Shown: positions 45,201 to 55,449, counted from the first letter of the stretch. The stretch: 64,000 nucleotides of DNA from Areca catechu (GCA_021397845.1 CM038039.1:177170526-177234525), one strand, 5' to 3'. Notes: generated by a model not told the origin, from the sequence alone. Numbers and translations: made by a program.

Positions 45201-47057
45201 AGGTATTCCACGTATGATAAGGAACTGTATGCTGTAGTTCAAGCTCTACGATATTGGAGGCATTATCTTCTACCCCACGAGTTTGTCCTGTTCTCTGATC
45301 ACGAAGCTCTTAGGTTCCTTAGTTCTCAAAAGAAATTAAACCCTAGGCACGGGAAATGGGTAGAATTCATACAAGCTTACATGTTCGTTTTGAAACATCG
45401 TGCCGGTATTGAAAATAGGGTTGCTGATGCGTTGAGCCGCCGTTCTATGTTGTTAACCTCTATGAGCACTGAAGTAGTAGGGTTCGATAGATTGAAAGAT
45501 GAATATCCCACATGTCCTGATTTCGGTCACATCTATCAATCCTTGCAACAAAGACCATCTAGTGAACCTAGTGATTATACACTGTTAGATGGATACCTTT
45601 TCAAAGGAAATCAGTTGTGTATTCCCAAGACCTCTGTTAGGGAATTTCTGATCTGGGAAGTCCATGCTGGAGGTTTAGCAGGACATTTTGGCAGGAACAA
45701 AACCATCCTAGCAATGGAAGAACAATTTTTTTGGCCTGGTCTTAAAAAGAGCGTTGCCCAGATCGTAGCTCAGTGTCGGACCTGTGCTGTTGCAAAACAG
45801 CAAAGACAGAACACCGGTCTATACATGCCCTTACCTGTCCCTGATGGTCCATGGCAAGATATCAGTATGGATTTTGTGGTAGGTCTACCTAAAACTTCTA
45901 GGAAACATGACTCTGTTTTCATGGTTGTCGATCGTTTCTCCAAAATGGCGCACTTCATCCCGTGTTCTCAAACTTTAGACGCTTCGAAAGTGGCCAAGCT
46001 TTTCTTAGATCAGGTGGTTAAGCTTCATGGTTTACCCAAGACCATTGTGTCAGATAGAGATGTCAAGTTCACTAGCTATTTCTGGAAAACCCCCTGGCAC
46101 ATGTTAGGTACTAAGCTGAAATTCTCTACGGCCTATCATCCTCAAACCGATGGCCAAACTGAAGTAGTAAACCGAAGCTTAGGAAATCTCTTAAGATGTT
46201 TAGTCGGCGACAACCTAGGAAACTGGGACTTACTACTTCCTCGCACTGAATTTGCCTACAACAGTTTGATCAATAGGTCTATTGGGAAAAGTCCATTCGA
46301 AGTGGTCCATGGATACAAACCTAGGAATCCTTTAAACCTAATTCCATTACCAGTACAAACACGAATATCTGAGTCTGCTGAGTCATATGCACAGCATGTT
46401 AAGGATTTGCACAAGGAGATTAATCAGAAGATTCAAACAAGCAATGAACTCTATAGGCATATGGCTAACTCACATAAACGGTTAAAGGAATTTAATGAAG
46501 GAGACTCTGTAATGATTAGGCTTAAACCAGAAAGGTTTCCTCCGGGAACTATGAAGAAACTCCATGCCCGGGGAGCTGGACCCTTCAAAATAGTAAAGAA
46601 AATTGGACCTAAAGCTTATGTAGTAGACTTACCACCTAGTTATGGCATTAGTTCTACATTTAATGTTTCCGATCTGAAAGAATACAAGGAACCTGCATTA
46701 ATACCTGATGAACCTTTTGGTCCTAACACTTCTCTTGAGAGTAAAATGCCAATTGAGTGTCCACCAGCAAATATTCCTGAGCGAAAGGAAAGAATTGAAA
46801 GGATCTTGGATGACCAGATCATTACTACTAGAAATAAGGGCTATCAACGCTATCTGGTTCGATGGCAAGGACATCCTGAATCTGAAGATTCCTGGATCAC
46901 CAAAGAGGACCTACAACAAATCGACCCGGATATATTAGAAACTTATCACTCGACAGGGTCGAGTTCCTCCCACCCGGGGAGAATTGGTGCGGGCACCAGA
47001 ATCAGAAAGAGACTCCAACCAATTCAAGCCCATTCCGAATCTTTATGGTTGGACTAG
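42267..47057 (+). CDS. gag-pol: Chromovirus gag-pol polyprotein, intact
   Basis: 1596 codons, one frame. A coiled-coil N-terminus (20-57) and linker are followed by the retrotransposon-gag capsid at about 115-300 and a CCHC knuckle C351-C364 (CYKCRKPGHFVSQC). Then come aspartic protease IVIDSGS with D451, reverse transcriptase at about 654-900 with YFDD at 801-804, RNase H from D949 (CDASGVGIGG), integrase zinc finger at about 1130-1175, and integrase core D1202, D1263, E1299 (35 residues between the last two). A GPF module (HARGAGPFKIV) and a chromodomain at about 1504-1556 complete it. The ATG at 42267 is the first in frame and is shared with the deleted relative. All catalytic residues are present, so activity is plausible. 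The ORF runs 24 codons into the 3' LTR. Confidence 0.95.
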   Translation: MTTRSGTPYHPSQAQPSSSMDTSMESLMRSMIEKMDRLDAKFGQFEERVGALEEARLTPTEPPSPRLPSVHPRAQRQEHTPDPIQRRPHQDYVDHTPEPPPRRPHYDTFDQDDRALRNIRLDAPTFEGSLDPKVYIDWEADMDQYFDWYDMSEERRFKFARIRLVRQARLYWGNVERISRQRGDLPIATWRDMKRKLREKYLPMSYQQRLLDQWQRLTQGNKTVSEYVAKFDEFVMRCNVVESEAATLSRFRSGLNDDIKGELFLREVHDLDQAYQVATDYERFQRRATFRRPEPIRFNPPISRPSSVSGTTNRSRSSSNPTPRHNPAIPPIPREDKGKSPEVRGERERVCYKCRKPGHFVSQCPSRALHIGEAEEGESEPLENDEEEVYEAGDCLADEYEGDEENIDSSDLLGVVRRIMTQTKEQEDWRRTSILHTFVRIGEKVCKIVIDSGSCVNAICTNAAKSLGLPIVPHPNPYKVSWIDSTSIPIKSRCQVQVQLQSYQGKIWCDVLPMGVSSIILGRPWLFDHDVTIFGRSNSCAFNFNGKKIIIHPTQPKDNVKRGASSLKDKKTGLNLIGAKELEQDIMEGAPIWVVAAKEIKDHRPVEHPLEVVQLLKEFEDVFLEDLPDNLPPLRDIQHAIDLIPGATLPNLSHYRMNPTEHQELQRQVGELLRKGFIKESLSPCAVPALLTPKKDGTWRMCIDSRAINKITVKYRFPIPRLDDMLDMIAGSTIFSKIDLKSGYHQVRVRPGDEWKTAFKTKDGLYEWLVMPFGLSNAPSTFMRIMNQVLKVFIGRFVVVYFDDILIYSKTKADHLTHLKQVCQVLRKDSLYANIKKCDFLTNRVIFLGFVVTSEGVSADPEKIKSIVEWPTPKTIHDVRSFHGLSTFYRRFIKGFSTIVAPITDCIRKGNFEWTKAAGKAFLTIKEKMTQAPVLRLPDFTKVFEVACDASGVGIGGVLSQENHPVAYFSEKLNEARLRYSTYDKELYAVVQALRYWRHYLLPHEFVLFSDHEALRFLSSQKKLNPRHGKWVEFIQAYMFVLKHRAGIENRVADALSRRSMLLTSMSTEVVGFDRLKDEYPTCPDFGHIYQSLQQRPSSEPSDYTLLDGYLFKGNQLCIPKTSVREFLIWEVHAGGLAGHFGRNKTILAMEEQFFWPGLKKSVAQIVAQCRTCAVAKQQRQNTGLYMPLPVPDGPWQDISMDFVVGLPKTSRKHDSVFMVVDRFSKMAHFIPCSQTLDASKVAKLFLDQVVKLHGLPKTIVSDRDVKFTSYFWKTPWHMLGTKLKFSTAYHPQTDGQTEVVNRSLGNLLRCLVGDNLGNWDLLLPRTEFAYNSLINRSIGKSPFEVVHGYKPRNPLNLIPLPVQTRISESAESYAQHVKDLHKEINQKIQTSNELYRHMANSHKRLKEFNEGDSVMIRLKPERFPPGTMKKLHARGAGPFKIVKKIGPKAYVVDLPPSYGISSTFNVSDLKEYKEPALIPDEPFGPNTSLESKMPIECPPANIPERKERIERILDDQIITTRNKGYQRYLVRWQGHPESEDSWITKEDLQQIDPDILETYHSTGSSSSHPGRIGAGTRIRKRLQPIQAHSESLWLD
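46973..46984 (+). other. Polypurine tract of the intact chromovirus
   Basis: CCCGGGGAGAAT immediately before the 3' LTR, lying within the gag-pol reading frame (codons for P-G-R-I region). Confidence 0.8.
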
Positions 47058-48230
47058 AGAGTCTGGTAACCTTTCTTTATTTTGAGTCCAAAAGAATCAT
47101 GTAAGTCGAGTCCATGTTGGGTCCTGTAATCTTTCTTTTGAGTCCAAAATAATCATGTAAGTCGAGTCCATGTCGGGTCTAGTCTTAGTCCAATCCAAAT
47201 GGGTCAACTAGCATCAAGCCTAAAGAAGACTCACAATGTATACCCCAAATCAAGACCAAAGACAACTCAATTGGGGACCACATGCCACATCACTTATGCC
47301 ACCTCAACTTGGGACCACATGCCATGTCAAGAAGGGACCACATGCCACCTCACATGCCACCTCACCACAAGAGGGCGCCATCCCAAGTTCAAATTCAAGG
47401 AAGTTGGCCAAGGAGGATTTCAAGCAAGAAAATCAGCCCTCTCCCCTTATATTACTCCACTTGTTTGGGGATTTGAAATTTCAAAATTTGTGAGGCTTTA
47501 TTTAAAGTCTTGGACACCCCTTGTAAAGAGGAATTGATGAGTGAATACAAATTTCCAGCAATTTTCTATGTGTTCCTATGTGCCTATATGGATCTTTGTG
47601 CCTAAGTGAACCTCTCCATCATTTCTTCTCCCTAATCCTTCTCTTTTACTCTTCATCTTCCAAGCAATCCTCTTCCTTCAAAGCGAATTAAGGACATCCT
47701 CACAAGAAGAAGATCAACACCAACACAAGCTTCCACCATGGCGCCAAGGATCATTTCCAACAAACTCTCCTTTTGAGTTCCATCAATCTTCTCACTTCTA
47801 ATTAAGTATCTAATCATCTTGGTTTCTTTGTTGCAGGGTTCTCTAGGCTCCAGATCCAAGAGGAAGGATTACTTGCTACAAACCAGAAAGTTAGAAGGCC
47901 CATCTTATGTGGTATGATCTTTCATTTGAGAACCTTAAGAGTGAATCTCTTGTGCTTGAGATTTCAATGCTTGAACTCCTAGTATTTTAAGATCGGGATC
48001 ATTAAATAGGGCTAGCTTGACTTGTGTGCGAATTCTAATCTTGTCCTATTTCCTTAAGATTTTGATAGTCCTCCTAGCTGGGTTTAAGTATAAGCATTTA
48101 GGGTTTCTTATTTAGATCTCCTTGATCTTATATGTTGAATCACTCATATGCAAGTAGGAATTGCTAGTTAAATTTTGGTTACTCTTCTTTAGAGTTACAT
48201 GTTTGCATCCTCATCATGCATATCACACCA
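46985..48230 (+). repeat. 3' LTR of the intact chromovirus
   Basis: 1246 bases, the same length as the 5' LTR with no indel seen. The first 73 bases encode the end of gag-pol. Confidence 0.95.
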
Positions 48231-48425
48231 AGCCAACTTTCGAAAGTCCAACTTCGATCGGTAGAGGCTCTAGGGCAACCCATTTCCGAAAGTCTGACTC
48301 TGGTCGGCAAAGGCTCTAGGGTAGCCGACTTCTGAAAGTCCGACTCCGATCGGCAGAGGCTCCAATACAGCGCACTTCCAAAAGTTCGTCTTCGGTCGGT
48401 AGAGGCTCTAGGGCAGCCCAGTTTG
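48231..48425 (+). repeat. 46-base tandem array, right part, Tat-2 3' region
   Basis: About four more units of the array at 39270. Joined across the insertion there are about 13 units. Confidence 0.9.
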
Positions 48426-49060
48426 GACAAACCGATGGACCAACACTTAGGTTGAAACTCCTAAGTACGTTGCTCCGACCTAAGCTAAAGTCCGATCGCT
48501 GCCTCAACTACTTCTAGGTCCGGACAAGCCGACGGACCAACATTTAGGTTGAAATTCCTAAGTTCGTTGCTCCGGCCTGAGCTACAGTCCGACCGCTGCC
48601 TCAACTACTTCTAGGTCCAGATAAGCCGACGGACCAACGCTTAGGTTGAAATTCCTAAGTTCGTTGCTCTGGCCTGAGCTACAGTCCGACCGCTACCTCG
48701 GCTCCTTCCAGGTCTGGACAAGCTGATGGACCAACACTTATGTTGAAATTCCTAAGTTCATTGCTCCGGCCTAAGCTATAGTCTGACCGCTGCCTCAACT
48801 ACTTCCAGGTCCGGACAAGCCGATGGACCAACACTTAGTTGAAATTCCTATGTTTGTTGCTCCGGCCTGAGCTACAGTCCGATCGCTGCCTCAACTACTT
48901 CCAGGTCCGAACAAGCCGACGAACCAACACTTAGGTTGAAATTCCTATGCTCGTTGCTCTAGCTTGAGCTACAGTCCGATCGCTACTTCGATTGCTTCTG
49001 GTCTGGACAAGTCGACAGACCAATACTTAAAGCAAAAATTCGAAGGGAATCTAGTTCGGC
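48424..49060 (+). repeat. 97-base tandem array, Tat-2 3' region
   Basis: Six to seven imperfect units, each starting GACAAGCCGACGGACCAACA and containing TTGAAATTCCTAAGTTCGTT and CTGAGCTACAGTCCGACCGC. Unit starts are near 48423, 48520, 48617, 48714, 48810, 48905 and 49003 (last partial). This is distinct in sequence from the 46-base array beside it. Confidence 0.9.
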
Positions 49061-49272
49061 CTAAGCCACTACTCGACGCTCACCTTGGAGGTTCGACTGT
49101 TCGCTCAGATTGGCCAACTGGTCCACACTTAGTGAAATTTCAAAGAAAAGTGAGTTTGGTCACTCTAAGCAGTCAGCAACAAAGATATGAACATAAGGCA
49201 TTATGAAAAAGGTTCTTCATTAGTTCCAAAAAAGGTTTTTTACAAAGTTAAAGATCAGACCTTTACAAATGA

Positions 49273-51447
49273 CTAGGTCTGACCCTCAGGAGGTACACTG
49301 ACAACAGCCGCTTCGGCCCCCTCAGTAGCAAAAGCCGCTTCGATCCCCTTGGCCCCTTCGGCTACCTCTGCTTTGGCTCCAACTTGAGCATCCGGTCTGG
49401 CCACTTCTACGATGGCCTCCACTGGAGCATCGGCCGCTCCAGCAGTCGGATCTGCCGCCTCCAAGTCCTCCTCTTCTGCCGGCTTCGGTAGCTGAAGAAA
49501 AGATAGATCAAGGTCTGGGAAGGCTGCACTAACCTTCCCCAGACATTCATCATACCCATAGTCGAAGCCAACTATCCCGACTTCGTTCATCTCTTCAGTG
49601 AAGTCCTCGGAGCTCTTATAGTTGGCAACAGCCTTTTCAGCGACCATCTTCAGCAACTCATGGGCCATCTTCAACAAGCCCTTGTACCTCTCCACCATCG
49701 CCTGGTGGCCTTGTGAGAGGGTCTCGCATTCGGTCAAGCGCCCCTCCTTGACGGCCAGCCGACAAGTCAGAGCCTTGATCTTCTTCTTCTTATTCTTTAA
49801 GCTAGCATCCCAGTCTGCCTCTCGGGCTAGCAAGACTTCAAGCTACTTCTTCTGGGCCTCGGACTCGGCCCGCAGGGTGGACACCTCTTCTGCTACAGCC
49901 CTTAAGTCGAGTACCTCCTCTCTGGAGGACGTCAATGCCACCCAAGCCTTGTCCCTCTCCACCTCTGCCACTTCAGCCCTCTTGGTCAAGTGCTCTTTTA
50001 GATAGAGCAGCTCGCCCAGGCCACCGTCCATCAGCAGGGTATCTTTGACAAGCTGCTGACAGACACACATAGCTAGAAAGTTGCAACCGATGAATTCGGA
50101 GTGGAGAAATGAAATGTGTCACTTACCCCTAGAAGATGGTAGAGGGAACTCCTAGAGGCCTCATTCACCGATCACCCGTCATCATTGGGGGCGGCCCTCT
50201 GAAGAAGCTCTTTGGCCTTCTCAGCATCGTGCCACTTCTGGCGCTCCTCCTCGCTGCCGGGACCATCGGCCCTCTCATCAACGACCGACGGCCACTCCTC
50301 TGCATGACTTCCCCTGACTATCAGGGAAGCCACTTCTGTCAGCTCCAACGGCAGAGACGGAAGAGCCGCATCTACCCCGGTCAGTACCGGGAGCCTCTCT
50401 TCTGCCCGGGCGATCGACTGCCCGATCGAAGAGGACCTCTCGGATGCCATAGCCCTTTGGCGATCGGCCAGTGGTACATGTCCCCTGACTCGATCGATGC
50501 CACAGTAGTGGGCGGTTCTGCCTTCCATTATTTCTTTGGCCTCTCGGGCACTGGCTCTGCCGCCTGCTTCTTTAGCTCCTGTGGGGTCGGTTCTGTGATG
50601 CGAATAGCCCTCTGCTGTGCTAATCGCACTGAAAGGGTGGCTCGATCCGGCTTCATCTTGCCACTTATCAACAAACAATATTGAAGTAAGATTTGGTCAT
50701 AAAGCTGACAAAAAATAGCATAACTGGCTTCTCTCTTTCTATGGCTTCCATCCTACCCAATGTCAGGTGCCGGCTGAGTCCAGCCTGATGAAGACTCCCC
50801 TCGTGGAGCATGAAGCTGACGAACTTAAGGTCCTCGTCATCCAGTTTATGCAAGTCGGCCTTATCGGCCCTCGAGACCTTCCTCCTGTTCAAAGCGTTTG
50901 GCCTCGGCTCCCTCCATGCCCTCTCGAAGCCCCACAGCTCTAAACTATTTACAAAAAAGTATTAGGACTTCCATCCATGAATAGCGGATGGAAGCCCCCC
51001 TTGTATCTTCTGGCTAGGGTGTGGGCTAAACATCCACCACTCCTGACTCCAGAAGTCCTGCTTCAACAAGAAGAAAATTAAAAACAAGGACACCCTCGGC
51101 TCGTTGTTGGCCTCCCGACATAGAACCACGAAGCCATAAAGAACTTGAATGCTACTCGGGGTTAGCTGGGAAGGATTAATTCTATACATGTTGAAGACCT
51201 GGATAAAGAAACTGTGGATCAGGAAACAAAGGCCGGCCTTCAGGTGGTCTTCATACAAAGGGAGAGCTCCTAGGTTTAAAGGTTCGTTCACTCTACCATC
51301 GTGACTGGGGATGGTCAGATGTAGGGTGGAGGGAATGCTAAACACAGTCCTAAGATTTTCAACCCTCTCTCATGTCATGGTCAAAGAGATGTCGAAACGG
51401 CCGGGCTCCCTAAGTCCACGAGCCGAACTCCGACTCCCAGAAGCCAT
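49273..51447 (-). pseudogene. Antisense spliced gene in the Tat-2 3' region (gypsy-type transposon domain)
   Basis: Runs opposite to Tat-2. Exon 1 starts at ATG 51447 and contains HLKAGLCFLIHSFFIQVFNM and RINPSQLTPSSIQVLYGFVV, the pattern of the plant 'putative gypsy type transposon' domain, then WGFERAWREPRP and LHKLDDEDLKFVSFML. A 92-base intron (50755-50664, GT..AG) and one of about 120 bases (about 50175-50056) split it. Exon 3 encodes a long coiled-coil (YLKEHLTKRAEVAEVERDKA and later) and an Ala/Glu-rich tail. In-frame stops at codon 26 (51370-51372), 50962-50964 and about 49840 break it. Extra antisense ORFs are known in Tat elements; function unknown. Confidence 0.7.
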
Positions 51448-51613
51448 TCTAAAAAAAGTTGTCGAAAAAGAAGAAGACAGAGGAAGGTGGAGATGGAACT
51501 AACCTGGTTCGCTGGTTCTCTAAGAGGGGCTAAAGCAACGGAAGGAGGGAGGTGGCTGCCTTCTCTTCAAGCACAATCATGATGGAAGGATCCTTCTAGG
51601 CACTGCTACCCCC

Positions 51614-51621
51614 CTTTTATA
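51614..51621 (-). promoter_or_regulatory. TATA box for the antisense gene
   Basis: The minus strand reads GCTTATAAAAGGGG. It lies 167 bases upstream of the antisense ATG, a usual distance for a plant promoter, and is independent of the LTR promoters. Confidence 0.55.
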
Positions 51622-52043
51622 AGCACCCGGGGGTAGCTTCCCAATGCCTCCCCCCACGTGCCATGACCCGGCAGCTAGCACCTCGATTTTTGAGTTGGAT
51701 GAGAATTCGAGGGGATGCACCGGATCATATCCGATCATGATCCACGTGACTGTCGAAGCAACGGCAGATGGATCACTCCAAGAAGTGCACCAACCACTCT
51801 GATGAAGCCAGTGCCCCACGTCGTGTCAGGAATTCAAACTAGTAGCTGCTATGCACCGTACCGCAATAACTGCTCCCCCTATCTTCGCCAACCAGATGCT
51901 GACACCTATCAAGGAGCAAAAATCGAAGCAGAAGGCAGCTGGTCATAGCACACCGAATCAGATTCACCATCATCTGAAAGACTGATGCATTTACTGCCAT
52001 TTAATGCCCTCGCCCTTCGAGCCTACAGACTCACTCGAAGCAC
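51622..52043. other. Tat-2 3' untranslated segment and antisense upstream region
   Basis: About 420 bases with no ORF above 80 codons. Contains GATCATATCCGATCATGATCC palindrome-rich sequence near 51724-51744 (quoted as GATCATATCCGATCATGATC) that may be part of the antisense promoter. Otherwise nothing recognisable. Confidence 0.4.
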
Positions 52044-52061
52044 AAGGGCAAGGGAAACAAC
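52044..52061 (+). other. Polypurine tract of Tat-2
   Basis: AAGGGCAAGGGAAACAAC directly before the 3' LTR start TATTGTACC. Confidence 0.7.
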
Positions 52062-52783
52062 TATTGTACCTTGACGGCTCACCCTCAGCTAGAACCGGCC
52101 CATTCCTGCAGTCTGACCGGGCCACTCCTTCAAGGCTCCGACTATTACTCCTTTCGAGGTCCGACCCACCGGAGCAGAGGTTCGAACGACCCTCTCCTAC
52201 TGTGGTATGACCCATGGCTCTCCTTTAGAGGTTTGACCTACCAGAGCAGAGGTCTGAACGACCATCTCCTGTTGGGATCCAGCCTGTCGCTCCCCTTCAG
52301 AGGTTTCGCCATTGGTCTGGTCGACCGGCTTTCCCTCAGCCGATGTCCGACAAGCATGCCTTAGCATCCAGGAAATTCCAGAAGCACCTTTCTATTATTG
52401 CGGGATCCTGCCATCCCAACAGCCCTGCTCCACTACTTCCATGATGTCGCCATATCTGCACACCTCATGGCCACTATCCAAATTCTACTAGGGGCAGATC
52501 GGTCTTTCTCAGCCTCTTCCCTAACGGATTTTAGACTGTTCCATGCTTATATAAGGTACTCGGGGGACACCTTTTGAAGGTAGAAGTACTCTTCCATCTC
52601 CATACGCTGTTCTTTCGTTGATGGCTCTATTCTATTGCCTTCAACCTCCTGCTAACTTAGGAATTAGAGGGTCCCTTGCCAGAACACCACCGACACCCTT
52701 GGGGACTTTGTTATAGGTTCACTTGGGAGTGGAGTGCTCCAGTACATCCAACCGACCCCGGTCCAGGAGTTGACACTGCAATA
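52062..52783 (+). repeat. 3' LTR of Tat-2
   Basis: 722 bases from TATTGTACC to GCAATA. TATATAAG is at 52548-52555. TATTG and CAATA are perfect inverted ends. Confidence 0.9.
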
Positions 52784-53761
52784 GTTAGAAAATGTCAGTA
52801 ATCTGTATCTTTGGCACTGTAGGCTAGGTCATTTAATCAGAATCGGATAAACAAGATGCGAGGAGAAGGCCTCCTCAAGGTTAGTGATTCTGAATCACTG
52901 CCTACTTGTGAATCCTGTTTACTTGGTAAGGTGACCAAGTCAACTTTTACTGGAAAAGGTGAACGAGCTACAGAACTTCTGAGTCTCATACATACTGATG
53001 TATGCAGACCCATGACAGTTGGTGCCAAAGGTCGATACAGATATTTCATTACATTTATAGATGACCTTTCGAGGTTTGGTTATGTCTTTTTGATGAGACA
53101 AAAATTTGAATCTTCTAGGATGTTCAAACGATATCTTAATGAAGTAGAGAAACAAACTGGAAAAAGTATTAAAACTCTTCAATCTGATCGAGGTGGTGAA
53201 TACCTATATGGTGAGTTTTTGATATACCTTGAGGAGAATGGGATTCTCTCTCAATGGACTCCTCCAGGAACACCATAGTTGAATGGCGTGTCCGAAAGGA
53301 GGAAACAAATCCTGTTGGACATGGTTCGATCCATGATGGTTTTCGCAACTCTGCCACTATCCTTTTGGGGATATGTAATTGAAACTGCTTATCACTTGTT
53401 AAATAATGTTTCAAGTAAGTTTGTTGTCTCCACTCCATATGAGATGTGGATTGGACGTAAGCCCTCAATCTCACACCTTCGGGTCTGGGGTTGTCTGGCT
53501 TATATAAAGCATTTAGACTCAGATAAACTTGGTCCTAAGTCTGATCGGTGCCTTTTTATTGGTTACCCTAAGGAAATCAAAGGGTATTTCTTCTACTTGG
53601 AGGATGAACAGAAAGTATTCGTCACTCTTAGGGCTATCATTTTGGAAAAGGATTTTATTGGAGAAGGAACTGTAGCCTCCAAGATTGAACTTGGTGAAGT
53701 TCAACCAATAGAAGAACCTACACACTCTAAGGATATCATAGAACTGGCTGTGATTCAATGA
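52784..53761 (+). pseudogene. Angela-like gag-pre-integrase and integrase
   Basis: Continues the protease region cut at 26128. NLYLWHCRLGHL (52800) and CESCLLGK are the zinc-binding gag-pre-integrase/integrase N-terminus. The core shows TFIDDLSRFGYVFLM, LQSDRGGEYLYGEFLIYLEE and NGVSERRKQILLDMVRSMM. A TAG at 53276-53278 replaces the glutamine between TPPGTP and the next residue, and a stop lies near 52846. The second half (53279-53761) is open to a TGA. All three acidic catalytic residues remain, but the stops prevent a full product. Confidence 0.88.
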
Positions 53762-55446
53762 CACCCAGAACCCATTATTAGGAGATCCGGTAGAGTACCA
53801 CGTCAGCCAGACAGATACTACAATTTTTTGGTCTGGGATGGTGATCCCATTGAGCTCGACAAGAACAATAAGGATCTGATCACCTATATGGATGCTCTTT
53901 AGAGATCTGACTCTGAGGCATGGCTTGGAGCCATGAGATCCGAAATGGAGTCCATGGAGATCAACAATGTATGGACATTGGTTGATCCGCCTGAAGTGAT
54001 AAAACCCATCGGGTGCAAGTGGATCTTTAAGAGGAAAAGGGTGCAGATGGGAAGGTGTAGACCTATAAAGCTCGTTTGGTTGCCAAAGGGTATCGTCAGT
54101 GATATGGTATCGATTATGACGAGACATTCTCTACTGTGGCAATACTCAAGTCCATTCGAGTCATGCTTGCTTTAGCAACATATTTTGATAATGAGATCTG
54201 GAAGATGGATATCTGAATCGCTTTCCTAAATGGGGAGCTGTAAGAGGAGGTGTATATGATACAGCCTGAAGGGTTCACATCTTCAAATGAGTCAAAAGTT
54301 TGTAAATTGCAGAGGTCCATTTAAAGACTCAAGCAAGCATCTCGAAGTTGGAACTTACATTTTGATTGGTGTATCAAATCGTATGGCTTCATTAAGAATG
54401 GAGAAGAACCATGCATCTATAAGTGGCTTAATAGTTCTTTGATTGTATTCCTGGTACTGTATGTTGACAACATTTTCTTAATCAGGAATGACGTCGCAGC
54501 ATTGCAAGGAATAAAGGTCTGGTTATCATCTCAGTTCTCCATGAAGGACTTGGGTGAAGCTTCTTACATACTTGATATGAAAATCTATAAAGATAGATCT
54601 AAGAAGCTTTTGGGATTGTCCCAGTCTACGTACATTGATACCATGCTGAAATAGTTCAGCATGAAAAATTCAAAGAAAGGTTATCTTCCGATAGGTTCTG
54701 AAATTACTCTTTCCAGGAAGGATTGTGTGACAACTCCTGAGGAAAGAGAACACATGAGTAGAGTACCTTATGCTTCTGCAGTAGGCTCTATCATGTATGC
54801 TATGACATGTACTAAACCAAACATGGCATACTCATTAGGAGTAGTGAGCAGATACCAGTTTGACCCGGGTGAGGCGCATTGAAAGGTGGTTAAGTCCATC
54901 TTGAAGTATTTGAGAGATACTAAAGACCAATGGCTGATTTATGGAGAATCTGACTTGAAACTTGTGGGGTATACTGACTCCAGTTTCCAATCAGACAGAG
55001 ATGATAGCAAGAGTGTGTCAGGGTTTGTATTTACCTTTAATGGAGGAGCGATATGCTAGAAAAGTTCCAAGCAGGCGATAGTTGCAGACTCGGTATACGA
55101 GGTAGAGTACCTTGCAGCATCAGATGCAGCGAAGGAAGCCGTATGGTTGCGGAAGTTCCTTGGAGAGCTAGAGGTGGCATCTTCCCTACATTGTCCTATT
55201 CTAGTGTACTGTGACAGCACTGGAGCCATTGCTCAAGCTAAGGAGCCGAAAGCTCATCACCGCACCAAGCATATTCTGCGGTGCTGCCACCTCTTACGAG
55301 ATATCGTTGAATGAGGTGAAATCAATCTTATGAAGATCGATGGAAAGGAAAATCTTGCTGATATTTTTACTAAAGCCCTTAGAATAAAAGAGTTTGACTT
55401 TTGTAAAAGGAAAATGGGTATTAGATACTATTCTGATTGGCTTTAG
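53762..55446 (+). pseudogene. Angela-like reverse transcriptase and RNase H
   Basis: RT blocks: AMRSEMESMEINNVWTLVDP and IGCKWIFKRKR (53930-54040), then a frameshift near 54040. At 54439 FLVLYVDNIFLIRNDV has YVDN, so the second catalytic aspartate is asparagine. KDLGEASYILDMKIYKDRSK follows, a stop at 54652-54654, then VPYASAVGSIMYAMTCTKPN, a TGA near 54880, and RNase H ending in FTKALRIKEFDFCKRKMGIR. The pol stop is at 55444-55446. About six lesions. Confidence 0.88.
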
Positions 55447-55449
55447 AAC

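Larger units (their letters stand above)
39687..48230 (+). mobile_element. Apparently intact chromovirus (Ty3 with chromodomain)
   Basis: 8544 bases with AGCCA at 39682-39686 and 48231-48235. Two 1246-base LTRs (TGGTGCGG...CACACCA) differ at about 13 positions by my count, near 1%. PBS, leader, one uninterrupted gag-pol ORF, PPT: everything required for transposition is present. It is the youngest insertion in the window. The family is chromovirus; CRM/Galadriel-like integrase wording (YHPQTDGQTEVVNRSLGNLL) is suggestive but the clade is not settled. Confidence 0.95.
26129..52783 (+). mobile_element. Tat-type Ty3 retrotransposon (Tat-2) with two nested chromoviruses
   Basis: LTRs of 743 (26129-26871) and 722 bases (52062-52783) flanked by perfect GTTAG (26124-26128 and 52784-52788). 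Order: PBS, gag, protease, RT, RNase H, second RNase H, integrase, tandem arrays, antisense gene, PPT, LTR. Minus its two inserts it is about 11.2 kb, usual for Tat elements. The ends TGTTG/TATTG and CAATA are not the common TG...CA. Many stops in coding regions and roughly 10% LTR divergence by eye make it old. Confidence 0.9.
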
